64,000 nucleotides of DNA from Vigna angularis (lineage: Eukaryota; Streptophyta; Magnoliopsida; Fabales; Fabaceae), in NCBI RefSeq assembly GCF_016808095.1, contig NC_068977.1:29599364-29663363 (forward strand). The letters run 5' to 3'. A program made the position numbers and the translations under genes. Positions 1-10,099 of this stretch are shown here, in pieces; position 1 is the stretch's first letter; each line of letters opens with the position of its first letter. The notes beneath the pieces were generated by a model. It was not told the origin of the DNA and did no database searches. It saw only the letters and a list, made by a program, of their open reading frames with translations.

Positions 1-956
1 TAAATAAAGGATGAGGATCAGTATTTTAGGGATATCTGACCAATGCAAGTGAAGGATAGATATTGTAGTCTAGAGTATGATCGAAAGGATGGTTTGGTCA
101 TGTTCCAATATGTTTTTAGAAGTTTATGGTCTTCAAGAATTGTGAGTTGATTGTTGAACATTAAGTGTGGTTAAGGGTGAAGGCAGTATTACCGAGAGTC
201 AGATAAGTTCATCAAGGACGAGTGAAGGAAATGATGCATGATCTTAAGTGTGGAAGGGTTTCTATGGATGTTATAAATCATACTAAATATAGGTATTATT
301 TTTGGACAAGTTCTTGTTAAATGGGTATAGAAAAGAAAAACATAAAGGATGAATTGTTTAGTAATAGTGTTTTGGACTCCGTGTAATCATCAGAGTAATT
401 ATAAATTTTACGGAGAATAGAAGTAGAGGGTAAGGTGGAACAATCTAGTATAATTTTGGTAAACATAAGTGGCTTTTAGAGGTGTACGATTTCTAGGAGT
501 AGAAATTGTGTTGAGAAAATATAATGGAAGGTTGTTACGGAAAAAGAATAATTCCTAGAGTTTTACAGGGTCATGAAAGTCATAAATAGGGATCTATAAG
601 GAGAATCACTTTCTGGTTATAGTAGGAATAAAAAGTTTTCTGGAATTTTGTGATTAATAGTTTATGAGTAATGAGTTCTTTTAAAACATTAATGGATTAT
701 TTTGAGACTAGTGGGGTATGTGTAATGGTGGTTTTGACGAGGCTAGAAGTGACAAGTGAGAGTGTTTTGAAGGTTTATGATTTTAATTTTTTCGTGAGTA
801 CATTTCAATTTGAGATGGTAGAAATTTTATGCACAAAATAAGTAGAGTAAATGAGTTTACAAGGAAACTAGAAGATAAGGTGAAATAATCATAACTTTAT
901 TTTTTATGTCAAATTTTCGAATTTTCGAGGACGAAAATTTTTGTTGTTGGGGAGAG
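1..956 (+). mobile_element. Degenerate 3' internal region of an LTR retrotransposon
   Basis: This stretch leads directly into an LTR that begins TGTAAGACCC at 957. Its last bases (about 911-956) have the layout typical of the 3' end of a plant Ty3/gypsy internal region: a short F-E-D-E-like reading (from tttcgaggacgaa) followed by a purine-rich tract just before the LTR. No long reading frame survives upstream of this, so the polyprotein is decayed or this part is non-coding. The element continues left of the window, so its 5' LTR and target duplication cannot be seen. The superfamily call is an inference from the junction layout only. Confidence 0.55.
949..956 (+). other. Polypurine tract next to LTR
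   Basis: GGGGAGAG lies immediately 5' of the LTR start TGTAAGACCC, the position and composition expected of the primer for plus-strand DNA synthesis in LTR retrotransposons. Confidence 0.6.
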
Positions 957-1315
957 TGTAAGACCCATGAAAAATATTTATAGTAAATTTTAGTATTTTA
1001 TTAGTAATAATAATTTTAATGGATAGAAAAATATAAATTTTGGATATAAAATTATAGTAATTTTATAAGGAGAGGTTAAAATTTTTGATAACTTATTTAG
1101 TATTTTTTTTTTAAGAAAATCGAATAGTAAAAAGTGAATAGTGAATAGTAAATAGTAAAAATAAATTTTCAGCATTTGGATTCCTTAGCATGGAAGAAAG
1201 TAGTAGGTAGAAATTAGGATCAGATTTGGTGAGAAAGTGATTGAAATATTATTTTTAAATAATATTAAAATAATAAATAATATTAAAATATTAAGGAATA
1301 GTAAATTTTTTTTAC

Positions 1316-1323
1316 TATAAATA
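1316..1323 (+). promoter_or_regulatory. TATA box of LTR-A
   Basis: TATAAATA is followed by agccatgggaggg. The same box and downstream context recur in the sister LTR at 30391, which supports a retained LTR promoter. Confidence 0.6.
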
Positions 1324-2197
1324 GCCATGGGAGGGAAGGGTATTTGGCACCAAGAGAAGAGGAATCAAGTGAGAGCTTGAGAAATAGAGAAGAAAAAGTT
1401 AGGGAGAAATTTTTAGTTGCAAGAAGAGTAGAGGTTCTGAAGGGTTTCGGGGGAAACAAATTCGGAGCAGGAGATTAAGTCTGGAATAGAGGTAGGGGAG
1501 CTAATCTTTCTAAGCTTTTATATTATGATTTAGTACTGTTTTATTACTATTCATGTCTTGAAATTATGTATGAATATTGTTAATGCTTACTGTATGTTTA
1601 TCTATATTGATATTCGGTGTAAATATTATATGCTGTTGTTTTGAATCTGTTAATAAGAAATTTGTTAAAAACTAGTTGAGGAACACTTTGGCTAAGGAAA
1701 GACTTGGTACTTAAGTTGTCCATTGTGACGCACCTCTCTTTCCTGGAAGTCTCCTCGACAAGTTTTTAACTTAAATCTTGTGTACAGATTATGTACTGTT
1801 AAATTATCATGTAATATATCTTGTTGGAATATATTCAGTTTGTATGATTTCTGAAATGATTGAAGTTTATTTGATTTGAATTTATGCATCTGAACATGTA
1901 TGAGTATTATGGGGAAATGTCGTAAGGGTATAATATGAGTCGAGGAATGTGAGTATGGTATGAGTCTCGCAGAGAGATTCTGTAATGTCATGGTATGTGT
2001 ATGAGGATTATGGGTAGATTTCGTAATGGTATAATATGAGTTAAGGAATGTGAGCATTGTATGAGTTTCGTGGAGAGATTCTGTAATGACATGGTATGTG
2101 CGTATATGTTGATGTTGAGGGTCATGAAGTTGGAGGTTATCCTGATACTCTAATAATCAATCAGTCTCAAGTAGAGAATGATGAATTATGTGGTGAG

Positions 2198-2391
2198 AGG
2201 GGCAGGAGGTCCTGGTCTATGTGCCGGTTTAGGACATAGTGAGGGGACTAACCTTGTGAATGGTATGGAGGGCAGAATGTCCTGGTCTATGTGCCGGTTT
2301 AGGACATAGTGAGGGGACTAACATTATGAATGGTATGGAGGGCAGAATGTCCTGGTCTATGTGCCGGTTTTGGACATAGTGAGGGGACTAA
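2198..2391 (+). repeat. 70-bp minisatellite in LTR-A, about 2.8 copies
   Basis: A unit of about 70 bp containing cctggtctatgtgccggtt and aggggactaa is repeated in tandem. The sister LTR at 30030-31951 has a single, diverged equivalent at this place. Confidence 0.85.
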
Positions 2392-2437
2392 GAATGACAT
2401 CACAAGTGAAAAACCTTCCGTTGTATCGCTCATCAAC

Positions 2438-2802
2438 ATATCGTTGGGATAAGTGCCTATGGAATATCGTTGGGATAAGTGCCTATTGAATATCGTTGGG
2501 ATAAGTGCCTATTGGGTATTGTGGAATGAGTGTCTATTGGGTATAGTGGTGTTTATTGGGTATTTTGGTGTTTATTGGGTATTGTGGGACGAGTGTTCAA
2601 TGAGTGTTTATTGGGTATTATGGAATGAGTGTCTATTGGGTATTTTGGTGTTTATTGGGTATTTTGGTGTTTATTGGGTATTGTGGGACGAGTGTTCAAT
2701 GAGTGTTTATTGGGTATTATGGAATGAGTGTCCATTGGGTATTTTGGTGTTTATTGGGTATTTTGGTGTTTATTGGGTATTGTGGGACGAGTGTTCAATA
2801 GG
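2438..2802 (+). repeat. Higher-order tandem repeat in LTR-A
   Basis: It starts with three copies of a unit of about 26 bp (atatcgttgggataagtgcc). It then passes to a composite unit of about 98 bp built from blocks ending in tattggg (gtgtttattgggtatt, gggacgagtgttcaatgag). The repeat keeps one frame open for 126 codons, which is an artefact of repeat periodicity. Confidence 0.85.
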
Positions 2803-2947
2803 AATTGTGGTACGATGGTATGAGGGTGTCTGACATAATTATTATATGATGTTTGTATCGAAGTAATTATGCATGTCTTATAAATGATTTGTTGCATGTT
2901 AGCTCACCCTACTTGTTTGTGTTTTGTGTTTGGGTATGTGCGATGAT

Positions 2948-2965
2948 CGTATAATTCGTTATACG
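2948..2965 (+). other. Perfect hairpin in LTR-A
   Basis: A 7-bp perfect stem, CGTATAA / TTATACG, encloses the loop TTCG. It is flanked by TGATC on the left and GGAGCAGATG on the right. The same flanks hold different but still paired stems in the other LTRs (31700, 50689, 5230, 36547). Confidence 0.7.
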
Positions 2966-4088
2966 GGAGCAGATGAAGGAATGTCGCCTCACATAGTGCC
3001 AAGGAAAGGGAGGAGTAGAAGAACTATAATTAGAATCTTTTTACATGTATAGACTTATATCAACTAGGAAATTTTAAAGGGTGAGATTACGGAATGTTAC
3101 CGTAAATGTAATGTTAATTATCAAGTGTGAAAATTTGGGATGTTACATTAATGTGAAAAGTTGGGATGTTACATTAATGTGAGAATTTGGGATGTTACAC
3201 ATTAAAAACGCACCAACCGCTGCATGCACGAGCGCCACTTGTCACTTTGGAAGGTTCTGAAATCAGAGTGAGTGTGCAGGTGTCGGATGGAGAGACGTTC
3301 GTCCGCTCGAACGTGGACTGAACAAAACTTGAGTTTCGAAAAACTCTTCCTCTCACCTGAACCTCTCATCTCCTTCCTCAGAACCCCAACTCTTCATCTT
3401 CTCCAACTTCTCTCTAAAACATCTAAACTTCTCTCTTCTGTAACTCACTGGTTCCTTCTCCGATCACGTTTCAGAGACGTAGGAACGTTCGTCCAGCTGT
3501 GATCTTCCTTTTGGACCGAACAGAGTTTGGATCGGAACTGGTAAGTTCTCGTCGTCAACCGTTTATCTTTTCTGGTTTCATGCGAACCCTAGTTTGGTTG
3601 CATGCATGGGTTCTAAGTCTGAGTTGTTCTGATTTTTGGTGTTTTAGACTAAGTGGAATTTGTTGAGTGAACCTGAGTGTAGAACGCTGTTAGAGGTCGA
3701 ACCAAAACCTTGCATTTGGGAGTTCACTGCTATCCAGGTAAGGGAAGCTTATTAAATTTAATTCGTATGTTTGTCGTGTATTGTATGAACATTATGTGTG
3801 TCGCATGAAGTATGAACTGTGTTATTTGATTGTTGGTATATGATCATAAGTATGAGTTGATATGAGTATTTGAAAATATGAAATATATATATATATATAT
3901 GCTGAGAAATGAGTGAATGTAAGTGAAACTTGAATATGAACTTCTCTATGATAACGTACGTCCGACATTAAACGGTTCTTGACCGTTTGGTGTTCTAGTA
4001 AAATTCTTTGAATTGAAATACTTTCATTCGGGAAGATTTCTGGTCGAGGTTGAGCTGTGTCGGTCCTTTACATAGAGCTCATAATGAG

Positions 4089-4567
4089 CAGTGTCGAACA
4101 CCCTTGTTACTACAAATAATCCATCTGTGTCGACCTACTGTGTCGATCACCCTTGTGACTACAGATCATCCATCTGTGTCGACCTACTGTGTCGATCACC
4201 CTTGTGACTACAGATCATCCATCTGTGTCGACCTACTGTGTCGATCACCCTTGTTACTACAGATCATCCATTTGTGTCGACCTACTGTGTCGATCACCCT
4301 TGTGACTACAGATCATCCATCTGTGTCGACCTACTGTGTCGATCACTCTTGTGACTACAGATCATCCATCTGTGTCGACCTACTGTGTCGATCACCCTTG
4401 TGACTACAAATCATCCATCAGTGTCGACCTACAGTGTCGATCACCCTTGTGACTACATATCATCCATCTGTGTCGACCTACTGTGTCGATCACCCTTGTG
4501 ACCACAGATCCTCCATCTGTGTCGACCGACAGTGTCGAGTAACCTTGATTAATACAGGTCGTCCATC
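4089..4567 (+). repeat. 49-bp minisatellite in LTR-B, nearly 10 copies
   Basis: A 49-bp unit containing ctgtgtcgacctactgtg and tcgatcacccttgtgact repeats with few changes. Because 49 is not a multiple of three, the repeat cycles through all frames and still leaves 117 codons open by chance of composition. It is absent from the related LTR at 36254-38668. Confidence 0.9.
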
Positions 4568-5229
4568 TATTTGGTAATTGGTTCTATTCTGTTTTGGAAC
4601 GGAGTAAATTCTTCGGCTTTGTTCTCCACGGTTGTCCTCATTATGAAGGGGGCTGAACGTTCGTCTCTTTTAAGAAAGTGGAACATAGAATGAAAATGTG
4701 AATAAAAGGAAGTATTAAGGTGTGCGAACACTATAAGAAGTGAAATGATGATTTTGGTATTTGAACGAGCGTTCCATGGAGGGACGACTCTGATGTTTAT
4801 TGAATATTAAATTTTTGGTAAAGTATGACTGTTGATAAGTTAAGCCTCGCAGTCCATCCTGATGTTCCGTGAATACTATCTTCATGTAGAGGAAGTATGT
4901 CATGTGTGGGAACGGCAGGAGGTCCTTAGTCCATAAGTTAACATGGGCGACGTAAGAACGGACTAACCTCGAGTGGCAGCTGTTTGGTGTATCCCAGTTA
5001 CTACACCACTCGGGTGCAAGGACGCTTGTAACTACACAGATTCATACAGTCCGGACGGTCGGTCTAGTATTCATATATTTATGTTTTGGATGATGTTAAG
5101 TGTATTGAAGTTATGGGTTTTGTTTGAATAGAAATGTTGAAGTACGAATTTAAATTACTTAAGCTTACCCTTTCGTTCTTCTTTGTGTTGTCATCTTGTT
5201 ATGTACGTTCGTCCTGTCCTTGCAATGAT

Positions 5230-5243
5230 CATCCGCGTGGATG
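5230..5243 (+). other. Hairpin in LTR-B
   Basis: The stem CATCC / GGATG encloses the loop GCGT, between TGAT and GTGAGCAGATG. It is positionally equivalent to the LTR-A hairpin at 2948. Confidence 0.6.
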
Positions 5244-5572
5244 TGAGCAGATGGTGATGCGTCCCTTGAAGAAATGCTAGAAGAAGAAAATTTGGAGGAC
5301 GCAACTCTGGTGGATGTGGAAGTCAAAGCCGAGCCTTAGAGCGCTCGCTCATGTGTTGTAGTTTCGATAAGTTTATTTGGTGGACGTTCGGTTATAGTTT
5401 TGTAAAGCCGTTCGTCCTTGAACTCTTGTATGTTTTTAACGTTCGTTATTTTCTGTATATTTTGGCCGTTCGACATTTAACGCTCGTTCGGTTTAATTGT
5501 ACGACTGCACTGTTTATGTGCTTAATGTAATTAATTCTGATTATGGTAATTACTATATTTTGGTATGTTACA

Positions 5573-5749
5573 AAATACACCGACATCTTTGTTTTTGTGG
5601 TGTAATTACATATTATATAATCTATAATTAATAAAAGTGTACTTTATTTTGTAAATTCTATTCTCGATTTATCTTTTTAACTTTCTCAAATACTACATAA
5701 CATATATATCGTTTTAATTTGTTCATCCTTTATTCAAATTTTATTTGAT

Positions 5750-5833
<84 letters not shown>

Positions 5834-6880
5834 AAAGATATTTACCGCTCTTTAATTCCACTACTCTTTTACTAAATCTCGAGTCAAATTAACAATATAA
5901 AGCTTAAAAAAAATATATTTAAAGATTTAAAATTACTTTTTTTTAAAGAAATATAACATGAGTTAAACATTTTTATTTCTTTAAATAAATACTCAAAAGT
6001 CATATTAATTATGTGTAATCTATGTTTGATTGGCTGTATAGTCTTTTTATAAGACCTTGCATGAGTTAAACTATTAATAAGATGTACAGTGTGTGATAAA
6101 TTACATACACAACTTAGTTACGCTTTTTTTTTATTTGAATGTGTATGGGCTATTTCCTTTTTCATATAATTTTTTTTTCATATGAAAAATATTATTATTA
6201 TTATTTTCATACAATTTTATCTCTCTCAATTTACACAAACCACGTTAATTTATCGTCATCCATGTATTAGTATTTTAATTATTGATTTCTTTCAATCTTA
6301 CTTTTTTTTTCGTAAAAAAGTATCATGATTTTAATTTATTAATTGCAAATCTAAAATACAATTTACATATTTGAAGATATTTATTTTATATGAATATTAA
6401 TTATACTATAATTTATACATTTAACAAATTTTATCCATAAAAAATGAAAATTTGTATAAATAAATACTTATATTTTATTATATAATAAAAAATAGATGAT
6501 GTAATGATAAAGTAAAACCGTTTCAATTTTTTCACATTAAACCAATTCATTATATATAGTAAATTTGTGGTTTCTAATAACCACTATCATAAAATTTATA
6601 TTCGCCGTCGTTTTTAATTGGCTGACAATATAAAAAACAACATTAATATTAAGGTAAGAAAATATTGAAATTCAGTTAGAGTTGACTCAATTATAGGAGG
6701 AGTTAGGTTCAAATTTTATGGCTGGTTATAATAATAAAAATAAATGAAGTAAACTATTTGCTATTATTATATAAACGTAAAATGTGTAGTATTTTTTAAA
6801 ATAATATATTGTTTAATTATATAAGAGATATTTGCATAATTAGTGTAACCCACAACCACCATGGCAAACCAGTAGCACTC
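5573..6880. other. Gene-free AT-rich stretch
   Basis: No coding region, RNA gene or transposon terminus is recognisable here apart from the (TA)n tract listed separately. Confidence 0.5.
5753..5830. repeat. (TA)n microsatellite
   Basis: An uninterrupted run of 39 TA units. Confidence 0.98.
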
Positions 6881-6883
6881 TGT

Positions 6884-8671
6884 CACGTGCCACTAACCTC
6901 GCACGTGCGAAACTGTCGGTGGATCGTAAATGTGGGAGACACCCTTTGAATTTCAAGAGAGACAATAGGTCGAAAAATATGTACTCTGCTTATCTTTTAG
7001 AATCATGATCATGCCTATGCACGCCACGTGTCCCTCATTCATTCATCTCCTTCCATCTCTCTTTTTCTCCCTTTTCCATCTAAGTTTTTACCCTAATGCA
7101 TTGCAAAACTATCTTATATAACTTTATAAAGCTAGACTATTGACATAAAAACATTTAATAGAACTAATTAATAAATTAATAAATATAAAATAATGTAAGA
7201 AAATAACTACTTTATTTGAATTTCACGCACTTAAAATATATAGTTAAAATAACGATATAGTAACAATTAACTTAGCAAATTTCCAAGGAAGTGTTTCTTT
7301 CAAAAGAAATCATTCATGTACTGAAAATACTCTTGCACTTGAGATATTATTAATTATAGCACTCAATTTTCTTAATTATAAAGAACAATATTCCCATACA
7401 AGAAACCTTTCAGTAGTACTACATTTGCCAAGTGCATGCTTCAAAACCTTAAATAGGGTTTCTCAATTTTTATTTATGCTTTAAAAAAATAAAATAAACA
7501 TTTTAATTTTTTATTATAACATGAAGAAACAAAAATCAAACATGGTGCTTGTCTATTTTATAGATAAGTCCCGTCATTTCAATTTCGCTTTTAAACACCA
7601 ATTTTTTTCGAGTCATATAAATAATAATTGATAATGTCTAGTCCCTATATTTTCGTAAGAAAACGATGGCATTGTTTGAATATTTTGAGAGATTAAAAAG
7701 AAATTGTGATAGAATTATTATATTATAATTAGATAAAATTGCAATGGTGAGAATGAGATTGATGATTAAGGAGAAAGGTAGTTAGTCGAAAATGAATTAT
7801 AGTATTGATAAAGGATGGAGAAAGAGAGTTATATTAAGTGGTAGGTTAGTTTACAGAAATCGTGAATAAAAAGTATAAAATGGTAATAGAAAAAAGGACA
7901 GATATCGTAATTGTCTGATTAATAGAGGAAAAGACAAGTTAACCTAATGTTCCCATTAAATGAAGCTATTGGCATGCAAATGGCATCAAAAACGAAATTT
8001 TACCTGAATCGAAAGGGACCAAAGTGCTTGGCCTCCATTTTTGAATTCTTCCCCTTCCATCTACATACTTTCAACTATTATATAATGCAACAAAATAAAG
8101 CGTCGGTGATCACATGTATTAATAATATTATTAATTAATTTTCTGTGTTAATTTCAACAAATACCATCATTCTTCTATAATACAAAATACATGTTCAAAA
8201 TATTTAATTTTTATAATAAATTTAATGATGAAATTAGAAAAGCAAAAGTAGATCATGCCTTATAACCTCAACTAGTACAAATGGGTCAATGGTTAATTTT
8301 GCATATTTTAGTTTTGAAAGATGAAAAAGTAGGACTATGACTTACTATTGAATTGGAAGAAAAGCAAGGTTTTGATTCTTAAATTATAGATTGTTACAAA
8401 GAAAGGCACAAAAGAAGGAACCAGCACGTGTGTAAGTACTCATAAAAAAACCTAGAACCAAGTCATCAAACCCTAGATTGTTTCATTTGAGTTTCACTTT
8501 CACCTAGGTTAAAATTACTTCCAAGGAGAGACATCACACGTGCCGGTGACCAATCAGAAGCTTTCCCGGGTAAAGATTCACTGTTTGAACAACTCAGTAT
8601 AACTCTTCGCTGCACAACATCAATCATTGGTCTACCCCCAAATTCCCTAACTACCCCTACAAATACACGTG
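6884..8671. promoter_or_regulatory. Cluster of six CACGTG G-boxes
   Basis: CACGTG occurs at 6884, 6902, 7025, 8425, 8537 and 8666. Several have ABRE-like flanks (CCACGTGTCC at 7024, ACACGTGGC at 8665). bZIP and bHLH factors bind this core in plants. The nearest genes are the unrecognised frame at 8466-8765 and the BAG gene more than 1.4 kb downstream, so the target is uncertain. No other stretch of the window has such a density. Confidence 0.45.
7031..8423. other. Intergenic stretch between G-box groups
   Basis: AT-rich with scattered short frames (the longest is 63 codons at 7947-8138). Nothing here is recognisable as a gene or repeat. Confidence 0.4.
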
Positions 8672-8765
8672 GCATCCAGAGAACTGGGGACACAGCATCT
8701 TTATGCTGAACCAAAATGTACTCAAACTCTAACACTCTCTTCCCTCCGTCGGTTTTGTTAACCAT
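8466..8765 (-). CDS. Hypothetical 99-aa protein, unrecognised
   Basis: An ATG-initiated frame of 99 codons runs from 8765 to a TGA at 8466-8468. Its base composition is clearly richer in G+C than the DNA on both sides, and the peptide is not of the low-complexity kind produced by AT-rich noise. It has a charged N-terminus (MVNKTDGGKRVLEFEY), a central V/R-rich part and a Ser-rich C-terminal third. I see no signal peptide, membrane segment or known motif. Three CACGTG elements fall within or beside it (8425, 8537, 8666), so the region may instead be a conserved regulatory block whose frame is open by chance. No family is recognised and no function is assigned. Confidence 0.3.
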   Translation of the reverse strand: MVNKTDGGKRVLEFEYILVQHKDAVSPVLWMPRVFVGVVREFGGRPMIDVVQRRVILSCSNSESLPGKASDWSPARVMSLLGSNFNLGESETQMKQSRV

Positions 8766-9450
8766 TTATGAAGAAATTAAGATTGCTTTGCCGGCTTTTG
8801 TTGTCTTCTTCTCTTACTTTTCAACCACCATTTTTTATTTCTTTTTCTTTCAACTTTTTATATTAATTTAACTATTATTAATTTTGTAAATTATTGAGGA
8901 TTAAACAAATTGTTAGTAAAGAGAAATTACCCATACAGAGATGTTGATGATCTTTCGGTTTTGCTATTGTGAATTAATTGTTAGTATCTATTAATTGATA
9001 TAAATATTTTAAATTTATCTATCAATATACATCATATATTAAGTATGACTTTAATATAATTGCTATAAAAATAATTAACTTATCGTGTATAGTAATATGT
9101 AAATTAAGTTATTCCTCTTTCGGGCATGATACATGTACTGATTAGCGTAAGGGAATTAAAATTAAAATGAAGTTCATGTTTGTTTTCAATTATTTTCAAA
9201 ACAATTATTGCTTAAAGAGTTTTTTAAAAAATAAATCAACTATTTTAAAACAAACTAATTCAGACTTGCCCAAAGTCAAAATGCTCTCTAAAGTGAAAGG
9301 ACAAAAATAATTACAATTTGATCAGTGGGTGATGAAATACTTAATCTCATTAATGGGGCACAAGAAACAAAAGCATAATTGATCATATGATATTTTTAAG
9401 GACAATTATTAAAAACTTAATTAGTCCAATTAAATAATTAATTAATTAAG
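8766..9450. other. Gene-free spacer upstream of BAG gene
   Basis: AT-rich. No coding or repeat structure is seen. Confidence 0.4.
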
Positions 9451-9457
9451 TGCAGAG

Positions 9458-9464
9458 TATATAT
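9458..9464 (+). promoter_or_regulatory. Possible TATA box for BAG gene
   Basis: TATATAT in gagtatatatcaca is followed within about 50-80 bases by a pyrimidine-rich leader (9510-9560) typical of plant transcription starts. The leader to the start codon would be about 600 bases, long enough for an undetected leader intron. Confidence 0.3.
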
Positions 9465-9921
9465 CACAGGGTGTCAGCATAGTTAGCTGGCCACTCGTTT
9501 TTATATTATTTTTTTTTTCTGTTTCCATTTCATCACTTTCTTCTCCCTTTGATTTCTCCACAACAGCAAGGGAGAATCAGTTCCTCATCCCTGCAAATTC
9601 TTTCCAGATTCTCACTTTCTTCAATCTCTTCTCATCAGTTTCCTTCAGAAAAACGAAAAACACAGCTTCAGATTGTTCAAGCTCTTTGTTTTTTCCTTGT
9701 TCAAGATTATGCTGTAAAATTCTGAAACTCGCAGGTTTCAGCCACATTTTAGTGAAAAGATCTGTGCCTTGACCCCTGGCAGGTTCACCTTTTGAAGGGG
9801 TTGGAGTAGTTCTTCCTCACAAGCCATTGATTGGTCCAAGTTTATTTTTTTTTCTCTCTCTATCCAAGTTCAAAGCTTTTTGGTGTTTTTTATCCCGTGT
9901 CTTTCTCTCTCTTGCTGTGGA

Positions 9922-10029
9922 ATGCTGGGGTCAGAGATTTCTGAGACATGTTCTTGCAGGCTTTCGGTGAATTGGGTCAGTGTGGTTTCTGTCATGGGTG
10001 GTAGAGAATCTGAGTCCTCAGAGATCTAA
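9922..10029 (+). CDS. Upstream ORF (35 codons) in BAG leader
   Basis: ATG at 9922 opens a 35-codon frame ending at TAA 10027-10029, 70 bases before the BAG start codon at 10100. A second ATG in another frame (9948) opens 18 codons. If the leader is transcribed unspliced, these would have to be read through or reinitiated past. That the region is leader is inferred from its position and pyrimidine-rich start. Confidence 0.3.
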   Translation: MLGSEISETCSCRLSVNWVSVVSVMGGRESESSEI

Positions 10030-10099
10030 GCCTCTCCGGTCTTTCCATAAGCACACACCCTTTTGTTGCATAGTTGTGAAAGTTAAAGAGTGAGAGAAG

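Larger units (their letters stand above)
957..3199 (+). mobile_element. 3' LTR of retrotransposon (LTR-A)
   Basis: It begins TGTAAGACCCATG and ends GGGATGTTACA, with TG...CA ends. Its start, its 5' third and its 3' end closely match the solo LTR at 30030-31951. It holds a TATA box (1316-1323), two tandem-repeat arrays (2198-2391 and 2438-2802), a perfect hairpin (2948-2965) and a triplicated GGGATGTTACA-type end (about 3140-3199). The bases just after it (CATTA) match the start region of a related LTR that it appears to interrupt. Reading frames over the arrays are by-products of the repeats, not genes. Confidence 0.85.
3200..5572 (+). mobile_element. LTR interrupted at its 5' end (LTR-B)
   Basis: The 3' end is GGTATGTTACA at 5572. 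Reverse-complement similarity to the solo LTR at 36254-38668 is clear, for example at the hairpin and GAGCAGATG block (5230-5252), the ggtcc...gttaac block near 4920 and the many cgttcg words. The first bases, CATTAAAAACGCACC, resemble bases 10 onward of that LTR (CATTAAAACCCACT). The simplest reading is that the element ending at 3199 inserted about ten bases inside LTR-B and made a CATTA duplication. Whether LTR-B is solo or part of a longer element cannot be told. Confidence 0.7.

Noticed and set aside
2453..2833. 126-codon frame with repeated VYWVLW peptides
   Set aside because: It lies over a higher-order minisatellite inside an LTR; the open frame follows from repeat periodicity.
4050..4403. 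117-codon frame with repeated DYRSSICVDLLCRS peptides
   Set aside because: It lies over the 49-bp minisatellite of an LTR and is not conserved in the related LTR.
4089..4567. Regular direct repeats considered as a CRISPR array
   Set aside because: The units are contiguous with no unique spacers, in plant LTR DNA; this is a minisatellite.
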